Assembly: GCA_032622095.1 (NCBI GenBank)
Contig: CP136067.1
Coordinates: 198,986,052 to 199,050,051 of the forward strand
From: Siphonodentalium dalli
Lineage: Eukaryota > Mollusca > Scaphopoda > Gadilida > Siphonodentaliidae
Length of the DNA: 64,000 nucleotides
Direction of reading: 5' to 3'
Part shown: positions 60,341 to 64,000 of the stretch, piece after piece
How the letters are laid out: every line of letters begins with the position of its first letter
Position numbering within the stretch: position 1 is the first letter of the stretch
Made by a program: the position numbers and the translations under genes
Notes under the pieces: model-generated
Database searches by the model: none
Told to the model about the DNA's origin: nothing
Seen by the model: only the letters and a program-made list of their open reading frames with translations

Positions 60341-60775
60341 TATCTCATATATATTTTGAAGACCTCTGTTTGTCTGTATGTTTGTCTGTATGTCTGTATG
60401 TCATTTATACAAATCTACGATTCTCGACCGATCGGGTCGAAACTTGGTACGTGTGTGTAGTTTGACCAGGCGGTCGTCGTTGTCGTAGTGGTGAGCCCGT
60501 GCGGCGCCCGCTTCGCGCATGCGCAGACGAGATCTCGGAAACGACTGGAGCTTTCGACTTGAAATTTGCTATGTGAATGTATCTTGCCCCGGATACGAAT
60601 TGTATCGGGTCGCCGAGCCCGTGCGACGCCAGCTTCGCGCATGCGCAGACCAGATATCGGAAACGGGTAGAGCTATCGACTTGAAATTTGGTTTTTGAAT
60701 AGCCCGGACAACGTCGGGCTGGGTAGAGCTATCGATTTGAAATTTGGTTTTTGAATTGTCGGGCTCATCGGCTAG
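60341..60775 (+). mobile_element. Helitron-like element H7
   Basis: 5' TCTCATATATATTTTGAAG after a short (TA)n. Two core repeats with GCGCATGCGC, one intact hairpin (about 60700), then a second terminus with the hairpin's left arm missing. CTAG at 60772-60775; (TA)n to about 60860. Confidence 0.7.
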
Positions 60776-60802
60776 TATATATATATATATATATATATAT
60801 AG

Positions 60803-60860
<58 letters not shown>

Positions 60861-60863
<3 letters not shown>

Positions 60864-62199
60864 TGCTAATAAGGCATTTTAATGTGTGAACATAATAAAA
60901 AATGTAGTCTTTGTTATGACAGTTGCATGCGCGTTGAGTGTGGAATCTAAAGGCATAGTAACATAGTAATATAGTAAAATATCTTGATTGCTGCGTTTCA
61001 TATGTGCGTGCATATATGTCGGTTGGGGGGGGTAGAACATACAGTTTTATTGACATAAAGGGGTGTGAATATAAGTAAAGATGCTGTCTTTGTTATGAAG
61101 GTTGTGCATTGAGGGTGGAATCGAAGGAGTATCGGTGTACCCGGAAGATGGCGAATGGACACAGACTGACGACCGTCAGTGGGTATATATACCGTACCGT
61201 TCAGTAGATTCGCCGGAACTCGATTAGAGAAAAAAACACATTCACGGGCCGGCACTATACAGTGTAAACAATAATGCAGACGCTAATTAATGCTCTTTTA
61301 ATCGTTCCGTTGAGTGTAAATCTGATAACAGAATATTTAAAAGATCAAAATGTGCCCGAAATGCGCGCTGTACAAGATGATATAATGTGCGCGAAGCATG
61401 TGGCCCCTCCGCCGCTAAATGAAGGCACGTGAAGCGTACACAGGGGCATGTGGCCCTTCTGCCGCTAAATGAAGGCACGTGAAAGGAGCCAGTTTCAGCT
61501 AGTAGATAGTAATAAAGTAAAATATCTTGATTATATGCTGCGTTCCATATGTGCATGTGCAGGGGGGGGGTATAAAATAGAGTTTTATTTAAACAAATGG
61601 GCCGCAGTATGCTGTTTACTGAATTCAGGCTCCCAATGGGGTCCGTTTAAGATCAAAATACACTGTATATAAGCCCCCTTCGTCGCCAAAGAAAGGCTCC
61701 CGAATTGAGTATGTTTCAGTTAGTATATAGTGATAATTAAAGTAGTATACTGATTTTGTTTCGTTCAATATGTGCATGCGTATATGTGGGGAGGGTGTAG
61801 AGATACAGTTTTTAGTGAACTAAAGTGTTCCCTCGAGCATCCAGTGACAAAGAGAGAAGCATGAACATTCCATTTCTAATATAGAAATGAGAATCTGGTC
61901 ATGACCGCTGACACAATAAAGTAACAAAGAACAGTTATATACCGTCACTTTGTGAGGGGCAACCCCCTAGTAAGAAATAGTGTCTATACTTGAGTGCAAA
62001 TAGTGCATTCGGCGACCATGTTAGATCTCAGGTTTGCTTTGCCAAACCGGCGTGAAATTTTGTGAGTCATCTTTTATCACACAATATAGGCCGTGGTCAA
62101 AATTTGGGCCAAATTGGACGCATGGTTGAAAAGTTATAAACGCGCCAAAAGCGTGACCGAGTGAAACACACACAGACAGACAGACGACGGGTTTTAAAC

Positions 62200-62201
<2 letters not shown>
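60861..62201. other. Diverged internal repeats; no gene
   Basis: 'agtaaaatatcttgatt' ... 'catatgtgcgtgc' ... 'gggggg' ... 'acagttttatt' recurs with changes near 60972, 61516 and 61738. 'ggcatgtggcccttctgccgctaaatgaaggc' type text occurs twice (61398, 61445). The stretch 61930-62195 ends in 'acacacagacagacagacga', the style of an interspersed-repeat tail. No coding sequence recognised. Confidence 0.4.
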
Positions 62202-62231
<30 letters not shown>

Positions 62232-62267
62232 TTATTTATATAACTATACTATATACATACATATATA

Positions 62268-62309
<42 letters not shown>
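62202..62309. repeat. (TA)n tract
   Basis: Long interrupted TA/TTTA dinucleotide array next to the 3' end of the following Helitron-like element. Other TA tracts in the window: 23119-23162, 23236-23266, 60776-60860, 62820-62888. Confidence 0.9.
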
Positions 62310-62310
<1 letters not shown>

Positions 62311-62815
62311 TAGCCGATGAGCCCGACGTTGTCCGGGCTATTCAAAAACCAAATTTCAAGTCGATAGCTCCACCCGTTTTCGAGATCTGGTCTGCGCATG
62401 CGCGAAGATGGCGTCGCACGGGCTCGGCGACCCGATAAAATTCGTATCCGGGGCAAGATACATTCACATACCAAATTTCAAGTCGATAGCTCCACCCGTT
62501 TCCGAGATCCGGTCTGCGCATGCGCGAAGTTGGCGTCACACGGGCTCGGCGACCCGATAAAATTCGTATCCGGGGCAAGATACATTCACATACCAAATTT
62601 CAAGTCGATAGCTCCACCCGTTTCCGAGATCTCGTCTGCGCATGCGTGAAGCGGGCGCCGCACGGGCTCGCCAATACGACAACGTCCACCGCCTGGTCAA
62701 CCTACACACACGTACCAAGTTTCGTCCCGATCGGTCGAGAATCGTAGATTTGTATAAATGACAAACATACAGACAAACATACAGACAAACAGACAGAGGT
62801 CTTCAAAATATATAT

Positions 62816-62819
<4 letters not shown>
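62310..62819 (-). mobile_element. Helitron-like element H8 (minus orientation)
   Basis: Complement of the 3' end (ctag at 62310-62313, then hairpin AGCCCGACGTTGTCCGGGCT) on the left and of TCTCATATATATTTTGAAG on the right (ends 62819). Three core repeats; two keep GCGCATGCGC (about 62394 and 62516). Confidence 0.75.
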
Positions 62820-62890
<71 letters not shown>

Positions 62891-63574
62891 TATACCTATA
62901 GTTGCGAATGTCTGTCTGTCTGTCTGTATGTGTTCTATAGAAATTCACAGGGGACCAAAGCACCAAAGGGGTCTACTAGGGGTAACTTTTTACGAGAAAG
63001 ATAACTTTGCATTATTAAACACTAAATTGACCGAGACTCTCGACAAACGGGTGAATATTGCCTACAAGAAAAATCCCAGTTTGTGAGATATGCTCGTTCG
63101 ATCTAGACTCAGACCTTGATTAACACGCAGTTCAATTAGCTTTTTAGCAATTTCAACATCATTATCCTTTGTTTGTGCTCAACACAATATTTTATGTCAA
63201 TTTCCGACACAACCTAACAAAATTTAGCTAGTTCCATAGAAATAATTACATAAGAAATCGGATAACCGACCTGTGCCAGTGCCCTCCACACTTTCCAAAT
63301 ATATATTACACCTGTGCCAGGGATATGATTTGTTTCTATTATTTAACACATATGAATAACTGTCTAATTGCGCGCTGTCACTAGGATTTGGATTAGGGGC
63401 TTCCGGTAGCCATTACACAACCCATTAAGAACGCGCGATCTTGAGGAAACATGAGCCTCGTGTCGGCGCCAAATATTTTGTAAGCATTGTTTCACGGTGT
63501 GTTTTACACAGGAACATAGCTGTTGACACGTTTCTCGAAACCCTGGAGCACAATGTGAGCTTATCTCACACGGG
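62820..63574. other. (TA)n then unassigned sequence
   Basis: (TA)n to about 62888. After that, no supportable gene; 63250-63330 repeats 'cctgtgcca'. The minus-strand frame 63690-63364 is a shadow across the retroelement leader. Confidence 0.3.
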
Positions 63575-63582
63575 TATATAAG
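63575..63582 (+). promoter_or_regulatory. TATA box
   Basis: TATATAAG in the context cgggTATATAAGatcc, about 200 bp upstream of the retroelement ATG; a start site near 63605-63612 would be expected. Confidence 0.4.
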
Positions 63583-63622
63583 ATCCACGGAAAAATCTAA
63601 ACATTCGAACCTAGCTTGCTTC

Positions 63623-63646
63623 CTGAAGAAGGTAATTCTACCGAAA
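63623..63646 (+). ncRNA. Hammerhead-ribozyme-like core
   Basis: CTGAAGA (fits CUGANGA), an A, then GGTA-ATTC-TACC (4-bp stem II), then GAAA. Penelope-like elements are known to carry hammerhead motifs in their terminal repeats. Stem III can be drawn as CATTG/CAGTG, but the cleavage triplet and stem I are not clear, so this is tentative. Confidence 0.3.
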
Positions 63647-63777
63647 CATTGAGACAACTTGACAGTGCGCTCATAAGTACCTTTTTTCATTTTATATCTT
63701 CGCGTTCCGTTCTTTGTGTATTATATGTTACTAATCATTACCTTTATTCACAGCCAAAATTCAAGTCCTGGATCAAA

Positions 63778-64000
63778 ATGACTCAACCAAAACAAACTAA
63801 ACGTGGAAAAACTAACCGCCCAGACCGGCAAAAAAACCAGGCCTATTTAGACCATTCTAACCTTGTGAAACTGATGTACAAGCTCCTACAGCTATGGCAT
63901 CACATTAATTTCTTACAGGACCGTTTGGAGAAGAAGGTCCTGCCGAAAGGCTTTTCATCCATCACAGAGTCAGGGCGAACGAGGACCTTCCGACCAGTAC
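63778..64000 (+). CDS. Penelope-like retroelement ORF, N-terminal part (runs off the window)
   Basis: ATG 63778 opens a frame of 74 codons with no stop to the window edge. It starts MTQPKQTKRGKTNRPDRQKN (basic) and continues LVKLMYKLLQLWHHINFLQD...LEKKVLPKGF. A leucine-rich helix with 'HHINFL ... LPKGF' resembles the region ahead of the reverse transcriptase in Penelope-like elements (recognised from memory, not searched). An acceptor-like tract, cctttattcacag, ends at 63753, so a leader intron is possible. With the upstream TATA box and hammerhead-like core this may be an intact 5' end. Alternative: an unrelated host gene start. Confidence 0.5.
   Translation, partial: MTQPKQTKRGKTNRPDRQKNQAYLDHSNLVKLMYKLLQLWHHINFLQDRLEKKVLPKGFSSITESGRTRTFRPV

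Noticed and set aside
63364-63690. 108-codon minus-strand frame
   Set aside because: Shadow frame over the leader region of the Penelope-like element; features on the plus strand explain the sequence better.

Overview
This window looks like AT-rich, repeat-dense nuclear DNA from an invertebrate animal, most plausibly a marine mollusc. That is an inference. The support is spliced genes with GT/AG introns, a secreted PAN plus C-type-lectin gene, P2X7-like and THAP exons, Penelope-like and non-LTR retroelements, Helitron-like elements with tandem-repeat cores, and many (TA)n tracts. There are no bacterial operons, rRNAs or intact tRNAs. Most open frames here are chance frames or frames created by tandem repeats.

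Layout. 1-9 kb holds fold-back hairpins, a two-exon P2X7-like pseudogene on + (3561-3808 joined to 6913-7137) behind a promoter-like CRE/CCAAT/ETS cluster, a Helitron-like element in its intron (4846-6055), and a THAP-domain first exon on - (8691-8906) with a one-base frameshift. 9.6-18.5 kb is non-genic: a 30-bp minisatellite, a GC-ended MITE, two LINE 3' ends, a tRNA-Lys half inside an inverted repeat, two piggyBac-type MITEs (one nested in a relative), and a 20-bp-class minisatellite that changes strand. 20.66-30.40 kb carries the one apparently intact host gene on +: signal peptide, PAN/apple domain and C-type lectin domain in three coding exons, all joined at phase 1, predicted 251 aa. 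Its 8.6-kb first intron holds a LINE inserted with a perfect 118-bp target duplication and a Penelope-type GIY-YIG fragment. 30.4-35.3 kb holds more hairpins and MITEs.

36.37-58.41 kb is a direct tandem triplication of a unit of about 7.4 kb, a third of the window. Each unit contains a 1.4-kb repeat (plus a partial second one), a frameshifted LINE C-terminal remnant, a minisatellite apparently grown from MITE sequence, a Helitron-like element with a 122-bp tandem core, a (TA)n tract and part of a 350-bp repeat. 59.4-62.8 kb has four more Helitron-like elements, three of them head to tail. The right edge (63.57-64.0 kb) is the 5' end of what looks like a Penelope-like element.

Only the PAN-lectin gene looks functional. 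The rest is mainly a record of transposition, nesting and tandem amplification. Family names come from reading motifs by eye; no database search was possible.
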